Assembly (NCBI GenBank): GCA_025618425.1
Contig: CM046850.1
Coordinates: 12,064,971-12,128,970, forward strand
Source of the DNA: Heliocidaris tuberculata
Taxonomy: Eukaryota > Echinodermata > Echinoidea > Camarodonta > Echinometridae
Reading direction: 5' to 3'
DNA length: 64,000 nucleotides
The first letter of the stretch is position 1; every line of letters begins with the position of its first letter. Under the pieces are notes generated by a model. The model saw only the letters and a list, made by a program, of their open reading frames with translations, had not been told where the DNA came from and ran no database searches. Made by a program: the position numbers and the translations under genes. Below are positions 24,569 through 36,501 of this stretch, one piece after another.

Positions 24569-25160
24569 TTAAAGGGAAATACCAATCTTTATAGCAAGTT
24601 GCTTTGAAAGAAAGAGGAAAAATCAGAGAAGCAGATTGGTGAAAGTTTGAACGAAATCGGACAAGCAATAAGAAAGTTATGAATTTTTGAAAGTTGTAAT
24701 CACTATGCATATGGGAATTTCAAATTGGCCGAATAGGTAATGTCACTGTGATGTAGCTGTGGACAACTCCCCCATTCGCTCTAACACACAAAATGACTAA
24801 AATGTCACTTTTTTCAAAATGCATTACTCAGTAGGATCTTTTCGTTCACGAGGACCTATAACAATATGCTATCTGCAATATATTTTGAGTACTGCCCCGA
24901 AGGTAAAAGCGCCTCGAAGAAAACCGCAAATTAATGATATTTTTGTGTACGACAAATGGGAGAGTTGTTCACAAAAATGTCACAATTGACTCACCAAATT
25001 GCCAATTTGAGATTCGCATAGATGTAGTGATCTCATTTTTCAACCATCCATAACTTTCTTAGTCCTTGTCCGATTTCTTTCAAACTTTCACCATCCTGTT
25101 TTTCTTATTTTTCTGCTTTCACACAAATCATCTTATTATCAAGGTTGGATTGCCCTTTAA
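24569..25160. mobile_element. TTAA-flanked MITE (GGGCAATC ends), long copy
   Basis: The left end is TTAAAGGGAAATACCAATCT and the right end, reversed, is TTAAAGGGCAATCCAACCTT. Each arm carries GAAAGTTTGAA and TCGGACAAG. Between the arms is a second, partly inverted pair (AATTTCAAATTGGCC against CCAATTTGAGATTCGC). It is the same family as 8093-8396, here with its core retained. Non-coding. Confidence 0.75.
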
Positions 25161-25256
25161 ATACCCCTTTTCCTTATTTCTCGTTCCTTCTCTGCCGTTC
25201 TCTCCATTTCTCCTCTTTCCAGTCGCTATCATGCTTATCGAAAGTCACTCACCTTT

Positions 25257-25300
25257 CTCTCTCTCTCTCTCTCTCTCTCCCTCTCTCTCTTCTCTTTACT
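25257..25300. repeat. (CT)n microsatellite
   Basis: A run of CT with a few CC interruptions. The two overlapping open frames here are low-complexity artefacts. Confidence 0.9.
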
Positions 25301-25528
25301 CTCTCATCCCTCCCAATCTCACTCTAGTCTATCGCCCTCGGTCGTCAATTTGCTTATTATAATATTCACCACATCACCTCTTCGGTTCAAAACAATTCTT
25401 ATTTATATCCTTATAATATATTATATCTTATCTAATTTAATATATTATACTATTGTCTTATATAATGATTCCAGTATAACTGTATGTGTTTTCTTTGTTA
25501 GGCCCTGCTTGACTAAGTTCATTGTCAT

Positions 25529-25849
25529 GGGGGTGTTTCATAAAGCTGTTCGTAAAGTTACGCATGACTTTACGAACGACTTGCATATGAAGTGCCAGAT
25601 AGGATGCCCAAAGTTTTTCCTGATGTTTTAACAAAGTGTGACTGTATTTCCAATAACCTCAATTAAATTATGGCAAAGAATATGCTTTGCATTAAAAATG
25701 TTTGTTATAATAAGAATGTTAATCTACATCTGCACAGTTAAACTTTAGTTAATACAGTAAAAATGATTGAGCATCCCATTTGGCTTGTCATATTTAAGTC
25801 ATTCCTAAAGTCATGCGTAACTTTACGAACAGCTTTATGAAACACCCCC
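25529..25849. mobile_element. MITE with GGGGGTGTTTCATAAAGC ends, copy 1
   Basis: Inverted terminal repeats of about 54 bases begin GGGGGTGTTTCATAAAGCTG and include GTAAAGTTACGCATGACTTT. The 321-bp element encodes nothing. Its interior occurs in reversed order in the copy at 30,219-30,540, so the two copies are in opposite orientation. Confidence 0.85.
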
Positions 25850-26247
25850 AGGGCTGTATTTGTTTTCGTTATTGCGAATATCATGTCATTAATGTACGTG
25901 TATTATCTTTCTTCGTAAAGTGAATAAAGATCATTACGATTTTTAGAGAAGAGTGTTTTAGGGTCCTTTGGGTAGTTTTTTCCCTCTCGTTGTACGGTCA
26001 TATATAGAAAATTTACATATACATCATACATGGATGTCACAGGTCCGCCCTTTTTTCCTGTAAGATCATCTGGTATCCAGAGTTAGTTACACATGCCGCC
26101 TTAATTTTTCTCTCTCCACATTCATTCATTTGCCTCACCCGCTCGAAGATAACTTTTATATCACTCTTTGTATGACTTTAAACAAATTAGCAATATTGTG
26201 ACAGCCAGGTAGTCTCTCTGTACTTACTATAGGATTCTCTTACTCAG

Positions 26248-26501
26248 CAGTGGCGTAGCGGTGGACAAGGCACCGAGGGAGTCCCTAGGATGGCATCGGT
26301 AATATGAAAAGAATGAAATGCGAGAGAACAAGGCCCTCGAGTGACGTGAGGGGAGGAAGTGGCCGGGAGAGGGTCGTATCATTTTCTTTTCATGCTGCCT
26401 TTATCATTTCATTTCCTCTTTTTCTCTACTTTCTGTCTTTTTGTTACTATTCGATGGAGGAAGGGGTACTTGCCCCCTGTTTTCCCGTAGCTACGCTGCT
26501 G
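26248..26501. mobile_element. hAT-type MITE, 254 bp
   Basis: The ends are CAGTGGCGTAGCGG and CGTAGCTACGCTGCTG. The flanks TTACTCAG (26,240-26,247) and TTATTCAG (26,502-26,509) form an 8-bp target duplication with one mismatch. The interior has the TTCGATGGAGGAAGGGG motif shared with the solo end at 10.0 kb. The 76-codon frame inside is not a gene. Confidence 0.82.
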
Positions 26502-26656
26502 TTATTCAGTAGGTCAATAATATTATTTAAATGACGAAATCCCATTAGAAGGCTGTATGTATATCCGTACTGAAGGAGATCAAAGGCACGTAATTCTGCA
26601 CCAGAAAAGGCCCTCGTATTCTTGTTCGGAAATCTCACCCCAGCATCACATCAGCT

Positions 26657-26690
26657 AGGGGGGGGGGGGGGGGGGGAGGGGGTGACCTGC
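26657..26690. repeat. Poly-G tract
   Basis: More than 20 consecutive G followed by AGGGGGTG. No inverted terminus could be paired with it. Confidence 0.8.
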
Positions 26691-28008
26691 ATGTATTCAT
26701 ATCAGTTCCATATCAGTATTGATATAAGTTTCGAACTCTGCTAAAAAAAAATGTAAATCTAATTTAAGATCTGAATTTCTGCTAAAGATTTTCACCCAAG
26801 TGTTTGTGTGAAATGTTACTTAGAATAGTGTAAAAGCTTCAAAATATAGCACTGAAATGGGTGAAACACAGTTTTGCTCATTTCCTGTCGAGTTTCCTTT
26901 TTACTCATGTGCTGTGCAAGAGTGTTTTTTTTAAATACCCCTTTTTTCAGCTGTGTGATTTTTTATTCATGTGCTGTATAAAGGTTGTTTTTACTCATTA
27001 TTGACCATGTAAATGTTTTCCCCTGATTTTCCATTTTTTTATGAAATGTGCGAAATAAATTTTACTCAAGTAAAGTAGTGCAACTCTTCTAATAGATTTT
27101 GGTATCATTAATAATTGAGGATAAATAATTGTGTATATCATATAGCATGTACAGGGCATATAAGAACTAAATAGTAAAAACTTGTCAGAAATAAATGTTG
27201 TTTGTTGTTTGTTCCTTTGTTGAATAAAAAAGGAACAAACTATCTTCATGTAATAAATGATCATACTATCATGAAAAATATTAGACGAGTATCCACTTTG
27301 TGAACTTGAAGCAGAAACAGAAATAGAAACAGAGTGCAGTCCTTCAAAATGTACTCTGTTCAGTTTGAATAGCTGTTGGAAATTTCCTGTGTTATACTGC
27401 TTTTGTAATTTCACATGTATCTTTGAGACTCATGAGACGTGCTGGTTTTATGACGGGAATCGAAAGCAAGCATTTGCCGCACTATTCTATCACCAGAGCG
27501 AATTAGTTACAGTCATGCAAAGAAAGAAAAATAATAATTTTAATGTTATAAAATAAGATATTATTATTATATTATTATTATTAAAAACATCTAAATATTT
27601 GTGAACAAATCATGTGGAGACTTCTTTTCACATACTTGTCAGAGTATGTTGCCAATTTAAGTTTTCCATATGAATTAATGATACTCTTGAAAGAGTTATA
27701 ACTTTCTTATTTCTTGAACAATTTTGCTCAAACTTTTTTCCCCAATTGCTCTTCATATCTGTATATTGAAATGCACTTCCTTCAGTGTCCCCCCCCCCCC
27801 CTAGAGATGCACATGTGTTTCAGAATGTTGTGACCTTTCATGCTAGCATATCAGTCCAAAAAGAATCTGGGCTCTTTAGAGGGTGAGTGAACAGTTACCA
27901 TAAATTTTACTTGACGTTTTATCTGTTGGTTACAATAGTAAATGTGGATGTATGTGGCATAACTCATGAAATGAGTTCTGAAAAGTAGTCATTTAACTGC
28001 CTTTTGGC

Positions 28009-28500
28009 TCACATTTCAAAGCTATAATATGTCCTTTTAATCTTGTGATGCTTGAAGATAATGTAGTTGGGTATATCCTTCACATCATATACCAGGGACG
28101 TGGAAGTCCACCTCCCTGCATATACCATAGTGTCCAAAATCCCCATACGTTTGCTGGCTGAGGTGGATACTGCAAGTCGATGAACTGGTACATCATCAGT
28201 GATCATGTAAACTTGTCTACAGCATTTAGGAGATTACCACATGCCAAGACGTGGTCTTCCACTGTGACAAAGCACTAGCGTGGTTGAGCGTATGATCCAC
28301 CTATTGCCAGCAATATAAGGCTGGTTCTTATCAGCATGACTGACTGCATTAGCACTGGTTCCCTTCTGAAAAATGCAAGAAAGGTCATAGTAATGAAGAC
28401 ATGAATATGTATTATGAAATGTTAGTCTTGCTCCATCTAAGTATGAATTAGGCAGGCACGCAACGCAAATAAAAATCAATATAACATATAAAGTAGCCAT
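28009..28500 (-). pseudogene. Candidate secreted-protein frame with one internal stop
   Basis: On the minus strand, an ATG in good context (taccATGG, 28,500) opens MATLYVILIFICVACLPNSY, which resembles a signal peptide. About 68 further residues follow, with cysteines in SCLHYYDLSC and VLCHSG, and end at a TAA (28,234-28,236). The frame continues in phase after this stop for 75 residues (SPKCCRQVYM to TYYSFEM). Either this is a gene broken by one stop, the TG-GTAATC at the break is a splice donor, or the frame is fortuitous. No family is recognised. Confidence 0.28.
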
Positions 28501-28749
28501 GGTATAGAGGTTGTATGACTAGCACTTGTATTTGTGCGATCTATCTGAAGATTTCATGATCTTCCTTTCCCCTATAGATACAAATAGTTTCTCAGGCATA
28601 AACTAAGTCACATGAAAAGCACCACCGATTCAAATGAAAAGTTGAAACAAGTAACACATGCATGAGATATTGCAGCATTATATCAGCATTCTGAATTAGA
28701 TACGGATGTAGCCAGACTTTGTGTGATCATTTCGAAAGGTAAATAGTGT

Positions 28750-29120
28750 TGTAATCGAGTCGAGTCGAGTCAAGCGGGGGGGGGGGGGGGGGGGGGGGTC
28801 GAGTCTGAGTCGATAAGAGGTCGAGTCACGAGTCACGAGTCACGAGTCAAGTCGAGTCAGTAGGGGGTCGAGTCAAGAGTCAAGTCGAGTCATGAGTGGC
28901 TCGAGTCTCGAGTCGAGTCGAGTCGAGTCAACAAATTTTCGAGTCGAGTCGAGTTTGCAAAAAGCCGATTTGGGGGGGGGGGTCGAGTCTGAGTCGATAA
29001 GAGGTCGAGTCACGAGTCACGAGTCAAGTCGAGTCAGTAGGGGGTCGAGTCAAGAGTCAAGTCGAGTCATGAGTGGCTCGAGTCTCGAGTCGAGTCGAGT
29101 TTGCAAAAAGCCGATTTTCA
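28750..29120. repeat. GAGTC-rich minisatellite with a ~190-bp higher-order duplication
   Basis: GTCGA/GAGTC pentamer-like repeats (CGAGTCGAGTCGAGTC, CACGAGTCACGAGTC) include a 22-base G run. A block with the order CTGAGTCGATAAGAGG, CACGAGTC, AGTAGGGGGTCG, ATGAGTGGCTCGAG, TTTGCAAAAAGCCGATTT occurs twice (about 28,799-28,975 and 28,981-29,118). The open frame across it is pure repeat. Confidence 0.85.
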
Positions 29121-29537
29121 TTGTTTGACTAATCAATGATGAGTCAAACTGATAGCAGATTTAGATAACGTGTGTAGATTTAATCACCTTTCTAAAATAT
29201 CAATACCAACATTGACCATTTAGGTCTACATGTAGTTTACATAATGGCCATTTATTTTCTTGTTAATGTCAATTTTTTGCCAATATGCCTGTGCAATGCA
29301 TGCTATAGTGTGGAAACCATTGGGCTGATGGAGGTGAACCTCAATATTTCAGCTTTAAAAGGGTCAATAAACATAAAGATCTAGATCTGTACCAAATATA
29401 TCTCATGCATAGACAAATTTGTGCCCGTTTTTAAGCAATTTTCTTCAGGAAATGGTTTTCCGGCCAATGAGTTCAAGGTTGTTTTAAGCTAGCCATTGCG
29501 CATAAAACCATTCAATTGTACTTTCTGTTCTTCATGG

Positions 29538-30183
29538 TTAAAGGGTTGGTCACATTTGTCCAATGACGATAACGATAATGTATACGATATGTATAATGTA
29601 CCTATGACCATATCTATAAAGAAGGTCATACATGACTAATGAAATCAGTTGAGTTCTCTCATTCAAGCCCGACATGCCCGATGGACGCTGCCCACATGAT
29701 TATTCTGAAAGTTATAAACTGACGTCACTTCGAAAGAGCCAAAAACGATTGGCTGTCAGAAAATATGGTTGACTTCTGTCCAGAAAAAAATATTGGCGGC
29801 CGAGCGATTCCACCGAGACGATAATATCGGCGAACGAAGCTCATTAGAGATGTCGTAGTCGAGTGGTTTAAACACTTGAGTGGAAATGCGAAGATAGTGG
29901 GTTGATGCCCATCGGCACTTATGTCCTTGAACATGGCATTTTATCTATACCTTACTCCTTTATCGTACATTGAATAAATTGTGTTTAGCGTTTAGCATAT
30001 TAATAACAACGTGTGTGTTTGTTTGTGTTTCTTAAATATAGATAAAATATATATCGCTAATGTCTATCCTACCATAACGATGTCCTATTCCTTTTCCACA
30101 TAAGCAACGCTTGAGCGATTTTGCAACGATTTATAGATATAGTTATCGTTATTGTTATGGGATAAATGTGACCAGTCCTTTAA
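29538..30183. mobile_element. TTAA-flanked MITE (GGTCACATTTGTCC ends)
   Basis: The left end is TTAAAGGGTTGGTCACATTT and the right end, reversed, is TTAAAGGACTGGTCACATTT. Both continue into ATAACGATAA(T/C). TTAA lies at both outer edges. The 646-bp interior includes a tRNA-like stretch (29,853-29,930). No transposase. Confidence 0.75.
29853..29930 (+). repeat. tRNA-like (SINE-type) segment
   Basis: TCGTAGTCGAGTGGTTTAA fits an A-box (TRGYNNARNNG). GTGGGTTGATGCCC, about 40 bases later, fits a degenerate B-box (GGTTCGANTCC). No full cloverleaf with paired acceptor ends is evident, so this is a tRNA-derived repeat rather than a tRNA gene. It sits inside the TTAA MITE. Confidence 0.35.
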
Positions 30184-30218
30184 TTAGCCTGGAAACAATG
30201 CGCGCTTATAATAGACTT

Positions 30219-30540
30219 GGGGGTGTTTCATAAAGCTGTTCGTAAAGTTACGCATGACTTTACAAACGACTTAAATATGACAAGCCAAATGGGATGCTCA
30301 ATCACTTTTAACTGCATCAACTAAAGTTGAACTGTGCAGATGTAGATTAACATTCTTATTATAACAAACATTTTTAATGCAAAGTATAATTTTTGCCATA
30401 ATTTAATTGAGGTTATTGGAAATACAGTCACATTTTGTTAAAACATCAGGAAAAACTTTGGGCATCCTATCTGACACTTCATATTCAAGTCGTTCGTAAA
30501 GTCACGCGTAACTCTACGAACAGCTTTATGAAACACCCCC
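30219..30540. mobile_element. MITE with GGGGGTGTTTCATAAAGC ends, copy 2
   Basis: The terminal repeats match the copy at 25,529-25,849 and the interior is in reverse orientation. It starts only 35 bases after the TTAA MITE ends. A C-run directly adjoins its right end. Confidence 0.85.
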
Positions 30541-30734
30541 CCCCCCCCCTGTTATTTCAAACTTACGTCTCGTTCAATTAGTGATCTACACTGTCTGTTT
30601 GCCTCTCCATTTATCCTAGTTCTGAAAAGATTTTTTTCTCATCTCAGGGTTACTTTATGAATGAAAACTTTATAAACTCCAAATGAAATTCGTTTACATA
30701 CATGTATAAGGAAGTAGTAGCAACAGCAGGGTAA

Positions 30735-31030
<296 letters not shown>

Positions 31031-32033
31031 ATGCATACAATACAAGAAAAACTAAAATGGTACAGTATATTGACATAAATCATTTACACATTTGGTATAA
31101 TTATTATTCTCTTTTTCTTTCCTTTTACTTTTTTTTTTTGTTATATAAAAATATATTACACTCAGGTAATGATATTTATCGTTTGTTCATGTACTTTCAA
31201 TTTTACTCATATTGTACCTGAAAATTGTCATATAAAACAACTTAAATCATGTATGGTAAATTCACCCCCATCAGGTTGAAATTTCTAAAATACTGCTTTT
31301 GACTATATCCTAATTGGCCTATTCAGAATATCCCAAGAACTCTCACTTCATAAAAGTCAGTTGGGAACCATAATATATATGCATGATATGCACAAATTAA
31401 TGTGTGCATGTATGTGCACAAAAGTAAAAGCAACACCGAATTGAACTTATATATTAAGTGTACAACGTGTTCAATTGCTGTTCTACTGTTGTATTTGTTA
31501 ATTAAAATCAATGAAAAGAAAAAGGGAAGAAAGAAAAAGGTATATTTTATAAGTGGAAATCGAAATACAAGGAAATGAGTCTAGACATCGGTAAAACTAT
31601 TACATATGTACCATTATATACCACAAATATATTTCATTTTAATATCACCTGATACCCTTCTTGGTCGATGGTTTTGCTCTGTCGGGGGCATCTCTGGAAC
31701 ATTTTAATGTGGAGGGGGAAGGTGAGGGGAGGGAGTGGATGTCGGGGAAATTAACAACCCCCCCCCCCCTCCCAGAAAAAAAAAGAAGAAAAAAAAAAAA
31801 AAGAGTCATCGCATTTATATCGTGCGGTACATGCCCCAGCCAAATTCCTAACTTCAGTCCTTGACCCAGTACTCTAGACCTACCCTAAAACCACAAGCCT
31901 ATTAAACCCTACCCCTATACGAAATAGAGCCTGGAGCAAAAGCCGCCGGAGCATGTGTCGGATCACATGTATGTAACATTTTCAGTGAATACGTTCAAGA
32001 GTACAATATTTATATTCAAACATTTCCTAAGGT

Positions 32034-32447
32034 GGTATCTCACTGAGCGGCGAATGCTTACGACCTTTGCGATTTATGGATTCGCCAACTTTTCTGACGA
32101 ATGTTGGCGAATATCAGGGTTCGCCTCTGTCATTAGCGACAGGGTCACGTGGAACCATGGTCACGTGGTCGCTGTAGCATTGGCGAATCAAAAAGACAAG
32201 TCATACAACAGTTTGCAAGGCTTACGACTGTTATGCAAACGCTTGAAACTGTTTGCGGAAAAAAATAATTCGCAAAGAAATTTTGAATTCGCAAAGAAAT
32301 TTGGAACATGTTCAAAATTTCTTTGCTACAAGAAAAACTGTTTGCGACAATAAAAACTGTTTTTGAACTTCTCTGCAACATTTTACGAACCCTGACGAAA
32401 CCCCAAATTCGCTACATTCGCAAGCATTCGCCGCTCAGTGAGATACC
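32034..32447. mobile_element. MITE with GGTATCTCACTGAGCGGCG ends
   Basis: The ends GGTATCTCACTGAGCGGCGA and its reverse complement (CGCCGCTCAGTGAGATACC) bound a 414-bp element. The interior is rich in TTCGC/GCGAA words (TTTGCGGAAAAAA, TTCGCAAAGAAATTT twice). The 132-codon + frame across it shows no domain. Confidence 0.75.
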
Positions 32448-33397
32448 CCCCCCCCCTTTACAATAATGATGGATGTGTGAATAAGTGAGTGTGGGGGCGA
32501 GTGTGTCGCATGTGTGTTGAAAGTTTATTGAAAACTCAAGACCCTTTTAGGGTATCAGAACACAATGATATAGAATACATAACATGTATACATAGTTCAA
32601 TTTCTTGTTCAGTGGGTACCAAAATAATTCAAAAGGAAATAAGAATGAAACAAATAAATAAATACATGAGAAATAAAATATATATAAATAAACAGAAATA
32701 TGGCACAGCCTGAAAGCAAGGAAGGCCAATGTTTGCAGCAACAAAAAAAAAACAACAACAACAATACAAGATCATGAAAATAACATATTCAAATGCTAAA
32801 TAAGTTATAATAAGCACAAAATTTGGCCAAATTTGAAAGGACAGTCTTCTTTTCACTGTTAAAAAGCTGATTCATTTTATACGTACATATATTTGGATTA
32901 TTCCAGTAATAACGTTTAAAACCAAATATAACTTCTCGAACCAAGACACAAGACGCGTGGACCCAAACATGTAAAAGAAGGAAGAAGGAAGAGATAATCT
33001 CGAAACGCAAATACCAATGGATCTTTAGAAGATGAATAGATGAGAGCTTTAAAAGGTAATTGAATGCAAATTTTATAGGAAGTTTCCAACATACTTTATC
33101 TGATGAGGCGCAGACCTAAATGAATCTTACATTTAGGTATCGTGCAAAGTTAAGATATAGAATTCATCCTAAGTATATTGTTAAGGAATTAAACAAGCTT
33201 ATGTATTTAAAAGGATACAAAGTTAACATTTCAAACATTTCTTCTACTACTAGTTTAAAGAATCATTTAACCAAATAGTACAAAATAGTGAAAAGAGTCA
33301 TTTTGTAGGAAGCAAAGTTTGGGGCTTCAAAAAATTCGTTTTTCACTATGCCACCCCCCCCCCCCCCCCCCGTCGCTCGTTTCCCACCACCTTTGGA

Positions 33398-33432
33398 AAG
33401 AGAGAGAGAGAGAGAGAGAGTGTGTGTGTGTG
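33398..33432. repeat. (GA)n(TG)n microsatellite
   Basis: GA units followed by TGTGTG. A C-run precedes it at 33,354-33,371. Confidence 0.9.
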
Positions 33433-33755
33433 AATGCAACTATTGAGATGTGGGATGATTATACTCTTGGAGCCAGACAGTAAATGAACTTTTATGCTCG
33501 AAAGAATTTTATAAAGTAACAGGAAACTCTATTTCTGGTATATATTGGTTACCAAGGCAATAATTCCTCAAACGGATGTCATGAGAGGTCCTTTATCCTT
33601 CCGTTCTCCTCAAAGAAAAAGATGAATTGGCCGACGAAACGGAATAATTTGAATTTACGGTATATAGCACTCATTACAGATTACGAAATATTCAAACACA
33701 CCTTCTCTCTCTTTTTTTTTTTTCTTTCTCTTCAGTCCTCATACATCTCGCCCTT

Positions 33756-33756
<1 letters not shown>

Positions 33757-33790
<34 letters not shown>

Positions 33791-33828
33791 CTCTCTCTAT
33801 CTCTCTCTCTCTCTCTCTATCTATCTCT

Positions 33829-33859
<31 letters not shown>

Positions 33860-33890
33860 ATATTGGGGGGGGGGGGGGTAATTTCTCTTG
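33757..33890. repeat. (CT)n tract with terminal poly-G
   Basis: About 100 bases of CT with CTAT and C-run interruptions are followed by ATATTGGGGGGG. The + frame across it is low complexity. Confidence 0.9.
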
Positions 33891-35660
33891 CCAGAATATC
33901 ACTTTTCGAGTTTCTCAATTTTCTGGAACAAAATTTTGAGAATTAATTTGTCAATAATGAAAATGCATATTTTGTCATAAAATTATACTAAGTACAGTGT
34001 AAAAATTACCAAAAAACAAACTCACCTTGCTACTCGTCGGTTGCCCTAATATTGGGACAAGTGGGACATCGCTTTTGGGTAGTATTCTTAAAGGTAACAG
34101 ATAGTTTTGGGAAGCCCTCAAAAACTTTTCGTGAGATTTCGTTGATTTTACTTAATAAACAGCAGGGTACTAACATAACTAAGATGCTGTGAAGTTTTTT
34201 CTTCCTCAAGTGAAATATTTATCGAATGAGAGGTGAAAAGTAATAAAAATCCCTGGACCAAAAAAGAGAGGATGTAAATTCAAACAACGGCCACACACAC
34301 ACTACTTACATGAGGATTGCTGTGTGTGTAATACGCTACACATAATGCGAAGCGCTGGGTTTATTGTGTGGGGAACCTTCGGGTGGATATGGTCTTAGCG
34401 TGAGGCAGTGAAAAGCCGTTACCAAGCGTTTCTTATAGATATTTACACTAAAATTTGTTCGAAATCGTGGATGGAATGTTAAATAATCTCATACATATGT
34501 CTTATGATAAAAGGAGAACAGTATGTGACTATTTCAGATAAGTTTCTTGCCAGTATGATTTTTGCTACCAAGACTGTCTATGAGCTTTAAGGTGGTAGAT
34601 GTCCGGGGTGGAATTTTCCTTGGGAGGTATATCTATAGAACATCAATGATTCGGATGGACAGCAAGTCGTTAGCTATGATTCATCGTGAGAACAAAGATT
34701 TGAAACGAAACCTTCTCACGCTGCCGAACCCTTTCTTAGAGACCTTCAGAAATAGGCCATACAATGATTCCTAATATCCAGCTTACGTGTGAACTGATCA
34801 CTTTTCTCGACAAACTGTATAAGTTCATGCATTTTAAAGGGTAACAATCACCCCATTTTGCCCTGTATATATATTTGAGGTTTCATGTCGGTAAAATGTT
34901 TTCAAAATATGCGCAACAAATATCAGTTCTATGAAGAGATATTGCTAGTTTAAATACACTCTCAGTACACGTACAATACTTATGATTAGACTAGTCGACA
35001 TACCCATACGCATTCGCTATAGGAATAGGGCCCGCACGGTACCCAACTCTGAGTTCGGTTCTGTGTGCGCACTTTAAAAAAAAAAAAATATTTGTCATAT
35101 TCTTTAACTGTTAACCGATAGTATGCCAGGTAAAGTTTTGTGCGGTTGATTTACACGTTCTAGCCATACACAAATTATTTTAGGTGATAGGTACACTTGT
35201 AACAATTTATGTAAAAGAACAACATCATTCTGTATGGATCGCGATGTTAAGGAGTATGTGTAAGAACTATATGGCGGGACCTATTAAAGCTGGGGTTGTT
35301 TAGCGCAGGTCCCTTATGCTGGCGTCACACTGTCCCGAACTTGAGACAAGATGGCCATACGAATATGGAATTTTCGATTTCGCGCGAAGTTGGCCCCGAT
35401 CTTGGTCAACAGCCAATCAACAGCCGAAGCAAGTACGATGCCTACAGAAGGTCACACGACGGCACCCGAACAACACACGAAGGCTACACGAAGATGTGAA
35501 TATTTATTAAGAAGTTTACCCGAAGGACGCACAAAGGCCACACAATGGCTACACGACGTCGTATTGAGAGTACGATGAGTTCAAACTAGGTCATGAAGGC
35601 GTCACGTGACCCCCCATTGGTATAAAACTTTCGCCCGACCGTATGCGTTGGAAATTCAAT

Positions 35661-36478
35661 CAGGGGCGTGGCTAGAACATTTTGAATGGGGGGGGGGGGG
35701 GGGGGAGGGGTGCGACACCCAAATTTGCCGACAAATTTTTAGGGTGTGACACCTAAATTTGCCGACAGAAATGCTGCACCCTAATCCCCCACAAATAATG
35801 ATACAAGAAAATCAGAGATGTAGAGATCTTTATCATACAGGCCTATTTTTGCAAGGAGGGGGCTGACGCCTTTTGCCGAAATATCAACTTTGTAATTTTT
35901 AAATCTTTGCGAGCGAGCAAAGCGAAGAAGCAATTTTTAAAAAACTTTTTGTAGAGAAAATGCACAGAAATTACATTATTATCTCGGAACCTCGCTGCCC
36001 AAATATGTGGATATTCTTTCTCCTTGCCGAAATATCGAAACTTTGAAAATCCTCGGGGGAGGGGGCTGCAGCCATTGCCGAAGGGGGACGCCTTTTGCCC
36101 GAATATTAACCCATAGTTTACGGGAACCGCGTGGCTTCTGTATTAAGCCTATGAGAGTTAAATAATTTTGTAGTAAACAGGTTAACTTTCCAGTGTTTTT
36201 GCGAACGAGCGAAGCAAGCGAGCAAAAATAAGCCCGTTTTTCCCTTTATTTTCTTTCCTTCCTTCCCTTTTCCTTTCCTTCTTTTCTTTTGTTTTTGCTT
36301 TTCTTTCCTTTCCCTTTTATTTTTTCTTTTATTTTTTCTTCTCCTTTCTCTTTTCTCCTTTCCTCTTCCCTCTCCCTTTTCCCCCTCTTTTTTTTGCCGA
36401 CGGAGGTGGCGCATTTGCCGACAGCAATTTTGAGTAGGGGTGTGACACCCCCCACACCCCCCTCTAGCAACACACCTG
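35661..36478. mobile_element. hAT-type MITE, 818 bp, nested
   Basis: The ends are CAGGGGCGTGGCTAGAA and CTCTAGCAACACACCTG. The flanks AATTCAAT (35,653-35,660) and AACTCAAT (36,479-36,486) form an 8-bp duplication with one mismatch. Next to the left end is a poly-G run and ATTTGCCGACAAATTTTTAG, shared with the MITE at 19,859. The interior carries GCGAGCGAGCAAAGCGAAG segments and a long CT/T-rich stretch. The open frames here (98, 79 and 67 codons) are Lys/Arg or Phe/Ser low complexity, not genes. Confidence 0.8.
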
Positions 36479-36501
36479 AACTCAATTGCTGATTGGATAC
36501 T

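Noticed and set aside
26998..27414. 138-codon minus-strand frame
   Set aside because: AT-rich, no signal peptide or domain, no splice context, and ordinary intron composition. Judged fortuitous.
29853..29930. A functional tRNA gene
   Set aside because: Only A-box- and B-box-like strings are present. No paired acceptor stem or anticodon arm could be drawn, and it lies inside a MITE.
31955..32353. 132-codon plus-strand frame
   Set aside because: It lies almost wholly inside the GGTATCTCACTGAGCGG MITE and has no recognisable domain.
36118..36492. Lys/Arg- and Phe/Ser-rich frames
   Set aside because: They lie in the CT/T-rich interior of the hAT MITE at 35,661-36,478.
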